Origin: Butyricicoccus sp.
GTDB lineage: Bacteria > Bacillota > Clostridia > Oscillospirales > Butyricicoccaceae
DNA length: 64,000 nucleotides
Reading direction: 5' to 3'
NCBI GenBank assembly: GCA_020025755.1
Contig: JAHHRO010000003.1
Coordinates: 1 to 64,000, forward strand
Both the position numbers and the translations under genes were made by a program. Under the pieces are notes generated by a model. It was given only the letters and a program-made list of their open reading frames with translations. It made no database searches and had not been told where the DNA came from. This document shows positions 17,878 to 27,176 of the stretch, piece after piece. How positions within the stretch are numbered: position 1 is the stretch's first letter; each line of letters starts with the position of its first letter.

Positions 17878-19044
17878 TTAGCTGCGTAAAATATCACTCT
17901 TTGCGATGCGTTCCACCGCTTCTTCCATGCGCGCAGGCGGCACGACCAGTGCAAAGCGCACATAGCCCTCCCCCTGCTCTCCAAAACTCAGACCGGGTAC
18001 GCAGATGATGCCCGTTTTTTCCATCAGTTCCAGCACGAATGCCACGGACGAGCGGTATCCCTCCGGCAGCTTTGCCCATACGAACATACTGCCCTTGGAA
18101 TCGGGCACCTCCCAGCCGATCCGGCGCAGTCCGCCGCAAAGTGCATCTCGCCGCGCCTGATACGCCTGCTGATTGCGCCGCGCGATATCCTGCGAGCCGG
18201 TCAGGGCAGCGACTGCCCCTGCCTGTGCCGCATAAAACATGCCGTAATCGATCTGCGAGCGGAACGCGCGGAACCGCTGGATCATATCGCGGCTGCCCAC
18301 GACAAAGGATACACGCATCCCCGTGAGGTTATAGGTCTTGGAGAGGGAGTTGAATTCCACGCCCACTTCCCTTGCGCCCGGCACGGACAAAAACGAGATC
18401 CCCTGCGCGCCGTCCATCATGATATCCGAGTAGGCGTTATCATGGAGGATGAGGATGTCATGCGCCTTGGCAAACGCCACGAGGCGTTCATAAAACGCAC
18501 GATCGACCACGGCAGTCGTGGGATTGTTCGGATAGGATACGACCATCAGCTTGGCACGGTCGGCAATCTCCTCTGGAATATCCGCAAAATCGAGCACCCA
18601 GTTTTTCTCTGCATAGAGCGGATACAGTCCGATCTCGGCTCCTGCCATCATCGGTCCAAAGGTAAAGATCGGGTATCCCGGATCGGGCGCAAGCACAAGA
18701 TCCCCTGCCGCAACAAACGGAAAGGCGATATGCGCGATCCCCTCCTGCGAGCCCATAACACTCATGATCTCGTCGGATGCAAGCTGCACGCCATAGCGCA
18801 CCGCATACCAGTTCTGCACCGCCTCCACGAGTGCCGCGGTATCGTTTATGGAATATTGATAGGTTTCCGGCTGCATCGCCGCCTGCGCCACCGCCTGCAT
18901 GACATGCGTATCCGGTGCCAGATCGGGCGTACCGATGGATAGATTGATCACATCCACCCCTCGCGCTGCCAGTTCCCGCTTTTTCTCATCCAGCTGATTG
19001 AATATATTGGAATCCGTCTGCTGTCCAAATTTCTGGAATCTCAT
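17878..19044 (-). CDS. Class I/II PLP aminotransferase, LL-diaminopimelate aminotransferase-like
   Basis: A 388-residue fold-type I aminotransferase. PLP lysine K236 lies in SLSKTYNLTGMR; YPNNPT at 171-176 and the SDIMM region are further class I signatures. Overall form resembles DapL and related clostridial aspartate-type transaminases; the amino-acid specificity is not fixed by what I can see. The start at 19044 follows AAAGGGGGA; the frame is open 41 codons upstream through the promoter, so the longer reading is rejected. Confidence 0.9.
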   Translation of the reverse strand: MRFQKFGQQTDSNIFNQLDEKKRELAARGVDVINLSIGTPDLAPDTHVMQAVAQAAMQPETYQYSINDTAALVEAVQNWYAVRYGVQLASDEIMSVMGSQEGIAHIAFPFVAAGDLVLAPDPGYPIFTFGPMMAGAEIGLYPLYAEKNWVLDFADIPEEIADRAKLMVVSYPNNPTTAVVDRAFYERLVAFAKAHDILILHDNAYSDIMMDGAQGISFLSVPGAREVGVEFNSLSKTYNLTGMRVSFVVGSRDMIQRFRAFRSQIDYGMFYAAQAGAVAALTGSQDIARRNQQAYQARRDALCGGLRRIGWEVPDSKGSMFVWAKLPEGYRSSVAFVLELMEKTGIICVPGLSFGEQGEGYVRFALVVPPARMEEAVERIAKSDILRS

Positions 19045-19099
19045 ATCCCGTCCCCCTTTTCCATTCTCCAACAAAAAATCTATATGCGCATGTATCCGC

Positions 19100-19128
19100 A
19101 TTATAATACAGATCTTCTCAATATGCAA
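19100..19128 (-). promoter_or_regulatory. Promoter of the aminotransferase-exoA operon
   Basis: Minus strand TTGCAT, 17 bases, TATAAT, about 55 bases before the aminotransferase ATG. Confidence 0.78.
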
Positions 19129-19130
19129 AT

Positions 19131-19173
19131 CGTATTTTGACGCGTCTGCCGCAGACAGGCGGCGCAAAATACG
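19131..19173 (-). terminator. Hairpin terminator of the kinase/regulator operon
   Basis: CGTATTTTG (19131-19139) pairs with CAAAATACG (19165-19173), with an inner GTCTGC/GCAGAC hairpin. The T run is short (ATTTGC). Confidence 0.65.
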
Positions 19174-19176
19174 GTA

Positions 19177-19872
19177 TCAGCGCATCATCGCGCGGTATTC
19201 TGCATAGACCGCTTCAAACCGCGCACGCATACGGTGGCTGACCGGCACGCACCTGCCAAAGCTGCACCGAATCTCATTGTCCACGATGGCATGGATATGC
19301 TGCAAATTCACCATATATCCCTGATGGCAGCGTGCGAATCCATAGGTCTCTAGCTCCTTTTCGATCGCAGCGAGCCGTCCGGGCACCTCGATCGCCTGTT
19401 CCTTCAGTTGAATGACCAGATGCCGGCTTTCAGACTTGATATAGATGATCTCCAGCGGCTCCAGCCGATAGACCGTGCTTTTGGTATGCACACACCAACT
19501 GCGCTTCTCGATCTTATAGTGATACACGAGCCGCTCCATCTCGCGCTGGAATATCTCCTCCGTGATCGGTTTGAGAAAAAACTGTGCCGCACGCAGGGAA
19601 AAGGCACGCGTCACATGCTCAGACTGCGAGGACATGAGGATCAGATCTGCCTTGGGCTGGCAGGCGCGAACGATCCGCGCGATTTCCAGCCCGTCTTTAT
19701 CCGTGATCTCCAGATCCAGCAGAACAAAGTCGAACCGCTGCCCCTTGCGCAGGGCACGGAGCAGGGACTTGGCAGAAAGATAGTGCAGCTGCTCAAGGTC
19801 GGGCAGCTTCTCTACATATCCGCTCAGTTCTTTTAGTTGTTCTGTATCCTGTGCGCAAATCGCTATAATCAT
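19177..19872 (-). CDS. LytTR-family response regulator with altered receiver pocket
   Basis: A 231-residue two-domain regulator: receiver (1-120) and LytTR DNA-binding domain (about 135-231, ending near QGYMVNL and the HIHAIVDN region). The phospho-aspartate D53 in FVLLDLE and lysine K101 in FFLKPI are present. The N-terminal acidic pair that binds magnesium is replaced by A7 and Q8 (ICAQD), where the second regulator in this region has E7-D8-D9. It starts 19 bases after the kinase gene, with AGGAG upstream; a longer frame overlapping the kinase is rejected. Partner is presumably that kinase. Confidence 0.9.
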   Translation of the reverse strand: MIIAICAQDTEQLKELSGYVEKLPDLEQLHYLSAKSLLRALRKGQRFDFVLLDLEITDKDGLEIARIVRACQPKADLILMSSQSEHVTRAFSLRAAQFFLKPITEEIFQREMERLVYHYKIEKRSWCVHTKSTVYRLEPLEIIYIKSESRHLVIQLKEQAIEVPGRLAAIEKELETYGFARCHQGYMVNLQHIHAIVDNEIRCSFGRCVPVSHRMRARFEAVYAEYRAMMR

Positions 19873-19891
19873 AAAAACTCTGCTCCTATGT

Positions 19892-21172
19892 TTACTTGGT
19901 GCGTGCGTTTGCTCCGCCCTGCAGCAGTGCCTGTAAGGAAAACACCTCATCCTTGAGGCTCCAAACCAGCTGCCCCCGATACTTGGCAGCGATGCGCTGC
20001 ATTTCCGGAATCCCATATCCATGAAATTCTGCATCCGGCTTCTGCGTTACCAGCCGCCCTTTTTTCTGCACCACCGGACGGATGGTGGGGTTCTGCACGC
20101 GCAGGGACAGCATCATCCCCTGCTCAGATGCCCAAATGGCGATGCGGGGCGCAGGATATCCCTCACATCCTTCAATGGCATTGTCGAGCGCAGTCGCGAG
20201 CAGCATGGCAACATCCATGGGGTCGATCCCTGTGAGCGTCAGCGGTGGGAGCTGGACCTCAAAGGGGATCTCTGGCGCATCCGCGCGCTTTGCCGTAATG
20301 ACGGCATCCAAAAGCGGATTGCCCGTATCGATGAAGTTTGCAGGCTTGAGCTTGCCCAAAAATGAACTTAAATAGGCATCGAGCTTTTCATATTCCTGAT
20401 GCTTCAGATAATACTGCGCGCCGATAATAAAATTCTTGAGGTCATGCCGCAGCTTATGCACATCGCGGTCATAGTTATAGAAGGCGGTATAATGCGCGAG
20501 CTGATCGGCATTGTGTTTTTCGAGGAATTCCAGCCTTGTCCGCTCCTCCTGCACGCGCATCTGATCGCGAATGAGTCCGATGCACAGACCGATGCAGAAC
20601 AGCACCAGAAACAGCGTCATGATCGTTGCAGGCATATAGAGATTATCCATCAGCGTGGCAAACATCTGAAGTGCCATGATGGACAGACAGAATGCGATCA
20701 AAAAAATACTGGTATAGATGCTCTGCGGATGGGCGCGATACAGCACGATCCCCCGGCATACGATGACGGCAACGATGAACTGGATCATACTTGCCCCAAG
20801 CACCATCCATGGATATGTCTGCGGATCAAAAGCCTCATATCGGATCACCGGAGCCAACGTTTGCTGTGCAGCAAGGAGTACGATCCCCTGTGCGCAGATG
20901 TTGCAGCAAAATGCAAAAGCAGCTGCGAGGACGCGGTTGATCATCTCGGTCTGATAAGAAAAGGTCACGATCAGCATGGCGATCAGGTGCACCAGATGAT
21001 CCTGTGCCACCAAGTCTGCATATATGCTTTTCCAAACCATGAACACGAAAAACAAGGCAGCGAGCAGCCCCTGTGTGCGCTTTGGGTAGGGCACAGCCTC
21101 AAAGGCTGTTTTTAAGAACAGATGTACCGTTACGAGTTCTGTACTTACTTTGATGATATATGCCAATCCCAT
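19892..21172 (-). CDS. GHKL-type (AgrC-like) sensor histidine kinase
   Basis: A 426-residue membrane kinase. About six hydrophobic segments fill residues 1-200, then a coiled linker. H243 in KLRHDLKNF is the phospho-accepting histidine; the N-box is ALDNAIEG around N331 and the G-box is HGYGIPEMQRIA. This is the layout of AgrC/peptide-sensing kinases that work with LytTR regulators. No pheromone-like peptide gene is evident nearby. ATG follows AAGAGGAGTC. Confidence 0.92.
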   Translation of the reverse strand: MGLAYIIKVSTELVTVHLFLKTAFEAVPYPKRTQGLLAALFFVFMVWKSIYADLVAQDHLVHLIAMLIVTFSYQTEMINRVLAAAFAFCCNICAQGIVLLAAQQTLAPVIRYEAFDPQTYPWMVLGASMIQFIVAVIVCRGIVLYRAHPQSIYTSIFLIAFCLSIMALQMFATLMDNLYMPATIMTLFLVLFCIGLCIGLIRDQMRVQEERTRLEFLEKHNADQLAHYTAFYNYDRDVHKLRHDLKNFIIGAQYYLKHQEYEKLDAYLSSFLGKLKPANFIDTGNPLLDAVITAKRADAPEIPFEVQLPPLTLTGIDPMDVAMLLATALDNAIEGCEGYPAPRIAIWASEQGMMLSLRVQNPTIRPVVQKKGRLVTQKPDAEFHGYGIPEMQRIAAKYRGQLVWSLKDEVFSLQALLQGGANARTK

Positions 21173-21201
21173 AGTGACTCCTCTTATAAAAGAATAGTTA
21201 T

Positions 21202-21230
21202 ATTATATCGTCCCTGCGCAATTTCGTCAA
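21202..21230 (-). promoter_or_regulatory. Promoter of the kinase/regulator operon
   Basis: Minus strand TTGACG, 17 bases, TATAAT. The 353-base gap 21173-21525 holds this promoter and the terminator at 21346-21369; no gene is supported there. Confidence 0.85.
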
Positions 21231-21345
21231 ATCCGCGGAGATTTCCTATAAGGTTGTCATATACAGTCATTTTTCGTTGTATTCCAAAGTGCTAAAATCA
21301 CTTTGTTTTGTAAGCGCATCAAAAAAAGTGATCAAAAAAAATCAG

Positions 21346-21369
21346 GCCGCCAAAAAAATTTTTGGCGAC
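21346..21369 (-). terminator. Terminator of the second LytTR regulator
   Basis: CGCCAAAAA / TTTTTGGCG palindrome, followed on the minus strand by TGATTTTTTTT. It lies about 155 bases past the stop codon. Confidence 0.7.
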
Positions 21370-21525
21370 CCTCTCGATTTCGCAGAAAAATTATCTACTG
21401 CGGCGTTTGCACGACCCATTCATTTCGATCCCGAACAGGAACGTTCCTCTATTTTACCGGCTGTCTGTATATGCATTGGAAAACCCGTTTACCCATCCCA
21501 TAAAGCATCCCTTTTTTAGATAAAA

Positions 21526-22221
21526 TCACTGCATGTATTCCAAAAACTGATCCATAAAATCTTTTCTGCACCGCGCACTCAGCGGACAGCAAATCTGATC
21601 GGTACAGATCACGGTATCTGCCTCAATGGCACAAACATGTCTGGGATTTACAAAATATCCCTGATGGCTTTGCAGAAAACCGCGCTCATACAGCGACCGC
21701 TTCCATGCCTTGACATTGACACGCGCCTTATAAGACTGCTCCTGCGTCCAAACCGTCATCCTGCCATGATAGAATTCCACATATATGACGTCGTCCTGCC
21801 GCAAGGTGATAAAACGTTCGTTTTCCAGCGTCAGGGGCAGCCATGCGTTGTTATAGTCTCGCAGCATCTGCTCCATCGCAGGCAGAAAGACTTCTTTCTG
21901 GATGGGCTTCAAAAAATACTGCGCACTTTCGAGCATGAACGCATGGGTCACATATTGTGGATAACTCGTGGAGAACGCGATGCAGGCATAGGGCTGCGTT
22001 TCACGGATCTGCGCCGCAAGGTCGAGTCCATTGACCCCCGGCAAATCAATGTCCAGCAAGTAGATATCGAAACGGCTGCCTGCACGCAGAGCCTCTGCCA
22101 GCTCCGTTCCGTTCGCATACAGCACCAATGTCTCGATCGAAAATTTTGTGCTGAGTGATTGGATATACTGGACTGCCATCCCACCCTGTCCGGCATCATC
22201 TTCACAAATTGCAATTTTCAA
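21526..22221 (-). CDS. LytTR-family response regulator, TTG start
   Basis: A 231-residue receiver plus LytTR regulator. The acidic triad E7-D8-D9, phospho-acceptor D57 in YLLDIDLPG and K105 in YFLKPI are all intact. The reading begins at a TTG (22219-22221) after GAGGGATCC; the N-terminal MKIAICEDD register supports this start and there is no in-frame ATG nearby. It sits 44 bases after an orphan solute-binding lipoprotein gene and has no kinase of its own; the only kinase is the one at 19892-21172. Confidence 0.9.
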   Translation of the reverse strand: MKIAICEDDAGQGGMAVQYIQSLSTKFSIETLVLYANGTELAEALRAGSRFDIYLLDIDLPGVNGLDLAAQIRETQPYACIAFSTSYPQYVTHAFMLESAQYFLKPIQKEVFLPAMEQMLRDYNNAWLPLTLENERFITLRQDDVIYVEFYHGRMTVWTQEQSYKARVNVKAWKRSLYERGFLQSHQGYFVNPRHVCAIEADTVICTDQICCPLSARCRKDFMDQFLEYMQ

Positions 22222-22265
22222 TCCGGATCCCTCAATTCCTTATTCATTTTTCACGATATCATGGT

Positions 22266-23414
22266 TTATTGCCCTGCGATCTCCGCACGCCAGCGTGCAT
22301 TGAGATCGTCCACCAGCGTTCCAAGTGCCTGCGTGCGGAATCCGGAAACATCCATCTGTGCAAGCTCCTCCACGTCCGTCAAATCCACATCCTTCTTTTG
22401 CAGCGGAATCGCTGCCATATCCTGCACAAGGATGGTCTGTGCTTCGGGCGAGAGCAGATAATTGATGAACGCCGTACCGCCCTCCTTGTTGCCGCTGAAT
22501 GACGGCACGGCTGCGCCCTGCGCTGCGCCGGTGAACTTTGGCTCGATGGCGGCAAGCTTGATCCGCTCGGGCAGACTGCCTGCCTTTCGTCTGGAAAGTG
22601 CCATATCCGCCCACGCCGGACAGGCATCGATCTTCCCCTCCGCCAGCAGATCCAAAGCCGCTTCGCTGTCCTTCGGGTAGGTCACCTTGCCCCCCTCCTG
22701 ATAAAGATATGGGTGCAATGCCCTGAGATGCGCAAAGCCATCATCCCATTTTTCCTCCCACTTGGGGTCACTGCTCATCAGTGCTTCCTCATCCGCGATC
22801 CGGTTATAGATCGTCGTGCGGATAAAGGAATCCCCTGCGCTGTCCCTGCCCGGTGCATTGTAGGTAAAACGGGTCGGATGCGCTTTGATCCATGCGTCCA
22901 GTTCGTCCGCCGTCTTGGGCACTTCGGTCATCTTTTCCGAATCGTATGCCAGCATGACCGTCGTGGCGCGGTAGGGCTGCACCCTGCCATGTGCCACAAC
23001 CGGCTGTGCGGTCACGCCCTCGGCATTGGGCAGCTTATCCAGATCCAGCTTCATGAGGATATCTTCATCCGTCAGGGCGACCATACGCGTCAAGTCGTCA
23101 TCTCCCAGATCCACCACATCATATTGGGTGTCGATCGCCTGCGACTCATAGGCGAAAATCAGCTGATCTGCCAGACCCTCCTGCTCTCCTGCCGAAACGA
23201 AGTGCAGCTCTGCCGTATACTTGCCCTTGATGTCCTTCGCCTCGTTGAAGCCGTCTATCAGCTTCTCAAAAGTCTGCCGCACATTTTCTCCGCCGCTTGC
23301 CCATACATTGACCGTTGTCGCAGTGGTCTGTTCCTCCGCAGAACCGCATCCGGCAAGCATGCCTGTCAGCAATAGCGATGTTGTCAGGACGGCTAACATT
23401 TTTTTGCGTTTCAT
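22266..23414 (-). CDS. Extracellular solute-binding lipoprotein, family 1 type, orphan
   Basis: A 382-residue exported binding protein. A basic N-terminus and hydrophobic core end in the lipobox LAGC with the lipidated C23. The body has the periplasmic-binding fold features of family 1 proteins (VNVWASGG start, RDSAGDSFIRT and NYLLSPEAQ near the hinge and C-lobe). No permease or ATPase gene adjoins it; the next gene in the same direction is a LytTR regulator. It may serve a distant transporter or act as a sensor component. ATG follows GAGGAAG. Confidence 0.85.
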   Translation of the reverse strand: MKRKKMLAVLTTSLLLTGMLAGCGSAEEQTTATTVNVWASGGENVRQTFEKLIDGFNEAKDIKGKYTAELHFVSAGEQEGLADQLIFAYESQAIDTQYDVVDLGDDDLTRMVALTDEDILMKLDLDKLPNAEGVTAQPVVAHGRVQPYRATTVMLAYDSEKMTEVPKTADELDAWIKAHPTRFTYNAPGRDSAGDSFIRTTIYNRIADEEALMSSDPKWEEKWDDGFAHLRALHPYLYQEGGKVTYPKDSEAALDLLAEGKIDACPAWADMALSRRKAGSLPERIKLAAIEPKFTGAAQGAAVPSFSGNKEGGTAFINYLLSPEAQTILVQDMAAIPLQKKDVDLTDVEELAQMDVSGFRTQALGTLVDDLNARWRAEIAGQ

Positions 23415-23510
23415 TCGTCTTCCTCGCTCTTCTATTATACACTTGGTCAGGCAGCCCCCATTTCCTGACTGACTACCATTGTATCATAGATTTTCCATTC
23501 TGTATGCACA

Positions 23511-23537
23511 AAAAGTCGTGCAATCGCACGACTTTTT
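23511..23537 (-). terminator. Bidirectional terminator of the nucleoside ABC operon
   Basis: AAAGTCGTGC / GCACGACTTT with a four-base loop, A run on one side and T run on the other, so it can work on both strands. Confidence 0.88.
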
Positions 23538-23545
23538 TGAGCAGT

Positions 23546-24502
23546 TTAACGCTCCTCACGAAAGTAATTGACGCCGAGGGAGCCGGGGATATTGAGATCT
23601 CGCTTCTTGCTGATGGAGCTGAGGATCAGAATGATTGCCGTGATGAGGAAGGGCAGCATATCATAAAACGCCGTCGGCAGCTTGATGATGGAGGGCGGCA
23701 TATAATACTTGAGCACACGCAGCGCACCGAAAACAAACGAGCCGCCAATGGCGATCCACGGGTTCCACTTGGCAAAGATAACCAGTGCAACCGCGATCCA
23801 GCCCAGACCGCCGACATTGTTGGAGATCCAGACACCGCTGTTGATAATCATGGCACAGTATGCGCCGCCAATGCCGCAGATGCCGCCGCCAATCAGGATC
23901 ATGAGATACTTCCAGCGCGTCACATTGATGCCTGCCGCATCGGCTGCCGCCGGATTGTGACCGATCGCCTGCACATTCAGCCCCAGCTTGGTCTTTTTGA
24001 AGAACAGACCGGCACAAACTGCCAGCACGATGCCCAGATATACGAACGGGCTGTAGGAAAACAGCAGATCGCCTGCCACAGGGATATCACTCAGACCTGC
24101 AATATGGATCTCACGCATCTGCGCGGTGATGCCCTCAGGCAGCTTGAGCGTGCCGTTCTCCGTGTGCCCCAGCATGTAGATGCCGACGAAGTTTGCAAGT
24201 CCAATGCCGAAGATGGTCAGCGTCAGACCGGATACGTTCTGATCCGCCAGAAAGGTGACGGTCAGCACCGCATAGATGAGCGCGGCAACAACACCCGCTG
24301 CAAACGCCGCCAACAGGGCAAGCACAAAGGAATCGGTCTGCATGCCCACCATAAATCCGGCACATGCGCCAATGGACATCATGCCCTCAACACCCAAGTT
24401 GAGGTGTCCGACCTTCTCACACAGGATCTCTCCCACCGTACCAAACAGCAGCGGAATGCTTGCCGCAACCGCCGCAACCAGAAATTTAATAAACAGATCC
24501 AT
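23546..24502 (-). CDS. BMP-family (nucleoside-type) ABC transporter permease, second subunit
   Basis: A 318-residue inner-membrane permease with eight to nine hydrophobic segments, of the RbsC-like branch that serves BMP-family binding proteins (NupQ/YufQ-like). HLNLGVEGMM and GHNPAAADAAGINV are characteristic segments. Its ATG follows the stop codon of the first permease directly, with GGAGG 10 bases upstream. Together they form the channel for purine nucleosides or a related ligand. Confidence 0.92.
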   Translation of the reverse strand: MDLFIKFLVAAVAASIPLLFGTVGEILCEKVGHLNLGVEGMMSIGACAGFMVGMQTDSFVLALLAAFAAGVVAALIYAVLTVTFLADQNVSGLTLTIFGIGLANFVGIYMLGHTENGTLKLPEGITAQMREIHIAGLSDIPVAGDLLFSYSPFVYLGIVLAVCAGLFFKKTKLGLNVQAIGHNPAAADAAGINVTRWKYLMILIGGGICGIGGAYCAMIINSGVWISNNVGGLGWIAVALVIFAKWNPWIAIGGSFVFGALRVLKYYMPPSIIKLPTAFYDMLPFLITAIILILSSISKKRDLNIPGSLGVNYFREER

Positions 24503-25576
24503 TTACTTTGTGCCTCCTTCTGCCGTCTGCTTGTGATCGCGCACGAACTTATACCGCACGAAGAACTCACAGCCCAGTACGAAAAACAGGATGATGCCCT
24601 GCAAAACATCCGCACAGTCGGTGGACAGCCCAAACTCGGACTGGATGACCGATGAACCCTTTTCCAGTACGGCGAACAGGAACGCGATCACCAGACTGCT
24701 CATCGGGTTGAGCCGCGCAAGCCATGCGACGATGATCGCTGTAAAGCCCACGCCGCCTGCAATGCCCACCGTCAGGGTGCGGTCGGAGCCGGTCGCCTGC
24801 ACCATGCCCGCAATGCCTGCGATGGCACCGGACAGGAACATGGTGCGCAGAATGATGCGCTGTACGTTCATACCTGCATAGGTTGCCGTTGGGCGGCTTT
24901 CGCCAACAACCGAGATCTCATACCCCTGCTTGGTATAGCGCAGGTAAATGAACACCAGCACCACCAGCACCAGCGCGATGATCCATCCCACCTGCACGCC
25001 GAACACCTTGGGCAAGACCGCGCTTTTTTCAAAGCTCGCGATCTTCGGGAAGCCGTTTGCCGCAGGATCGCGCCACGGGCCTTCTTGCAGCCATGCCACG
25101 ATATAAAGCGCGATATAGTTGAGCATCAGGGTGAAAAGCGTCTCGTTTGTGCCGAAACGCACCTTAAAAAATGCCGGAATGAGTGCCCAGATGCCGCCGC
25201 CGATGAGTCCGGCAAGGAACATGAGCGGAAACAGGAGAAATGCCGGCAGATCGGCATGGAACAGGGCAAAGTAGGAGGCAAACACACCGCCCATGATGAG
25301 TTGTCCCTCGCCGCCGATGTTCCAGAACTTCATCTTAAAGGACAGCGTTACGCCCAGCGCGGCAATAATCAGGGGGATCATGATCTTTACGGTCGCCTGC
25401 ACTGCCATCTTGGAACGGAACGCGCCCGAAAGGATGGTCGCATAGACGGCAAACGGGTTATTGCCCAGCAGGAGCAGGAACAAACCGCCTGCACACAGTG
25501 CCAGCACGAATGCGCCCAGACGCAGCAAAAGCTGCTGTCTCGCGCTCTTTTCCTTGGTTTTTACAATGCGTATCAC
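24503..25576 (-). CDS. BMP-family ABC transporter permease, first subunit, GTG start
   Basis: A 357-residue permease (NupP/YufP-like) with about nine membrane spans. FWNIGGEGQLIMG and GESRPTATYAGMNV are the family motifs that contact the ATPase and line the channel. The start is a GTG overlapping the ATPase stop as GTGA, with GGAGAGGAG upstream; the open frame 32 codons further up lies wholly inside the ATPase gene and is rejected. Confidence 0.92.
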   Translation of the reverse strand: MIRIVKTKEKSARQQLLLRLGAFVLALCAGGLFLLLLGNNPFAVYATILSGAFRSKMAVQATVKIMIPLIIAALGVTLSFKMKFWNIGGEGQLIMGGVFASYFALFHADLPAFLLFPLMFLAGLIGGGIWALIPAFFKVRFGTNETLFTLMLNYIALYIVAWLQEGPWRDPAANGFPKIASFEKSAVLPKVFGVQVGWIIALVLVVLVFIYLRYTKQGYEISVVGESRPTATYAGMNVQRIILRTMFLSGAIAGIAGMVQATGSDRTLTVGIAGGVGFTAIIVAWLARLNPMSSLVIAFLFAVLEKGSSVIQSEFGLSTDCADVLQGIILFFVLGCEFFVRYKFVRDHKQTAEGGTK

Positions 25577-27090
25577 GCCTCTGTCTCCTCTCCCGCGCCG
25601 ACCATCAGCCGCGCGATATCGTCCTTGGTTGCCGTTCTTCCGTCCACGATGCCGGTCACTTGTCCATGACACATGACCATGATGCGGTCGGAAAGTGCCA
25701 TCAGCACATCGAGATCCTCCCCGATGAATACCACGGCAACGCCCTGCTTTTTCTGTTCGTTCAGAAGGTCATACACCGTGTACGAGGAATTGATATCCAA
25801 GCCGCGCACGGGATACGCCGTAATGAGCACCTGCGGATCGGACTCGATCTCACGCCCCAAAAGTACCTTCTGCACATTGCCGCCCGACATCAGGCGTACC
25901 GGCGTATCCACGGACGGGGTGACGATACCCAGCCGCTCGACCAGTTCCTCCGCATGCTGACGCGCCGGTGCCGGATCAATGAACGGTCCCTTGGGGGTAT
26001 CGTAGGTCTTGAGCATGAGGTTGCCCACCATGCCCATCGACGCCACAAGTCCCATGCCCAGACGATCCTCGGGCACAAAGCCCAGCTGTACGCCCAGACG
26101 GATGATCTCACGCGGCGACTTGCCAATCAGGTTTTCCTTATGGTACAGCACCGCGCCCTTTTCCGCCGGACACAGACCCGCGATGCACTCGCACAGTTCC
26201 TTTTGCCCCGAGCCTGCAATGCCTGCAACGCCCAAGATCTCGCCCGTGCGCACCTCAAAGCTCGCGTCATCAATGGCAATCGTGCCATCCGGCTTGCGCA
26301 CGGTCAGGTCAACGATCTTGAGAATGGTCTTGGGATCGACCGCCTCGGGACGCGCGATCTCGAGCGATACCGGTCTACCGACCATGAGTTCGGTCAGCTT
26401 CTGTTCGTCGGTCTCGGCGGTGTTCACCGTCTCGATGTACTTGCCCTTGCGCAGAATGGTGACGCGGTCGGAGATGGACAGCACCTCATTGAGTTTATGG
26501 GTGATGATGATGATCGCACAGCCCTGCGCGCGCATGGAACGCAGGATATCAAACAGACGCTCGGTCTCCTGCGGAGTCAGTACGGCGGTCGGCTCGTCCA
26601 GAATGAGGATCTTCTGTCCGCGATAAAGCACCTTCAGGATCTCTACGTTCTGCTTTTCCGAGACAGACATCTCGAATGCACGGCGGTCGGGGTCGATCTC
26701 CAGTCCAATGGATTGGCTGATCTCCTGCACCTTTTTGCGCATGACCGCGGCGGACAGCCGCTTGCCTGCCGTGCCCACTGCGATATTCTCGGACGCGGTG
26801 AATACATCGACCAGCTTGAAATGCTGGTGGATCATGCCAATGCCCAGTGCCATAGAGTCCTCCGGTGAGTTGATCCGAACCTCCTCGCCTGCAATTTTGA
26901 TGGTTCCGGCATCGGGGTGATAGATGCCGGACAGCATATTCATAAGCGTGGTCTTGCCGGAGCCGTTCTCTCCGAGCAGGGCAAGCACCTCGCCATAGCG
27001 CACGGTCAGATCGACTGCGTCATTTGCAACGACCGTACCAAAGGTCTTGGTAATGCCGCGGCACTCGATCGCATATTCGGTATTTGCCAT
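25573..27090 (-). CDS. BMP-family ABC transporter ATPase, tandem nucleotide-binding domains
   Basis: A 505-residue fused double ATPase of the sugar/nucleoside import class. The first domain has Walker A GENGSGKTT (40-48) and Walker B ILILDEPTAVLTPQE. Its signature is MSVSEKQNVEI, whereas relatives usually have SVG-x-QQRVEI. The second domain keeps LMSGGNVQKVLL but its Walker A is degenerate (GIAGSGQKE), which is normal for this family. ATG follows AAGGAGAA. It lies between the binding-protein gene, after a hairpin, and the two permease genes. Confidence 0.93.
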   Translation of the reverse strand: MANTEYAIECRGITKTFGTVVANDAVDLTVRYGEVLALLGENGSGKTTLMNMLSGIYHPDAGTIKIAGEEVRINSPEDSMALGIGMIHQHFKLVDVFTASENIAVGTAGKRLSAAVMRKKVQEISQSIGLEIDPDRRAFEMSVSEKQNVEILKVLYRGQKILILDEPTAVLTPQETERLFDILRSMRAQGCAIIIITHKLNEVLSISDRVTILRKGKYIETVNTAETDEQKLTELMVGRPVSLEIARPEAVDPKTILKIVDLTVRKPDGTIAIDDASFEVRTGEILGVAGIAGSGQKELCECIAGLCPAEKGAVLYHKENLIGKSPREIIRLGVQLGFVPEDRLGMGLVASMGMVGNLMLKTYDTPKGPFIDPAPARQHAEELVERLGIVTPSVDTPVRLMSGGNVQKVLLGREIESDPQVLITAYPVRGLDINSSYTVYDLLNEQKKQGVAVVFIGEDLDVLMALSDRIMVMCHGQVTGIVDGRTATKDDIARLMVGAGEETEA

Positions 27091-27124
27091 AAATTCTCCT
27101 TCTTTCTTACAGGATACGTCGCAA

Positions 27125-27155
27125 AAGGGCGGTCAAAATTGTTTTGACCGCCCTT
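27125..27155 (-). terminator. Intercistronic attenuating hairpin after the BMP gene
   Basis: Fourteen-base perfect stem AAGGGCGGTCAAAA / TTTTGACCGCCCTT, followed on the minus strand by a short TTTGCG. It lies between the binding protein and the ATPase gene and would keep the binding protein in excess over the membrane subunits. Confidence 0.75.
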
Positions 27156-27176
27156 CAAAGTACGATTTGGGTTGCG

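Noticed and set aside
21277..21519. An 80-codon plus-strand frame between the two regulator operons
   Set aside because: It runs through the terminator hairpin, is rich in lysine codons from A runs and has no ribosome site.
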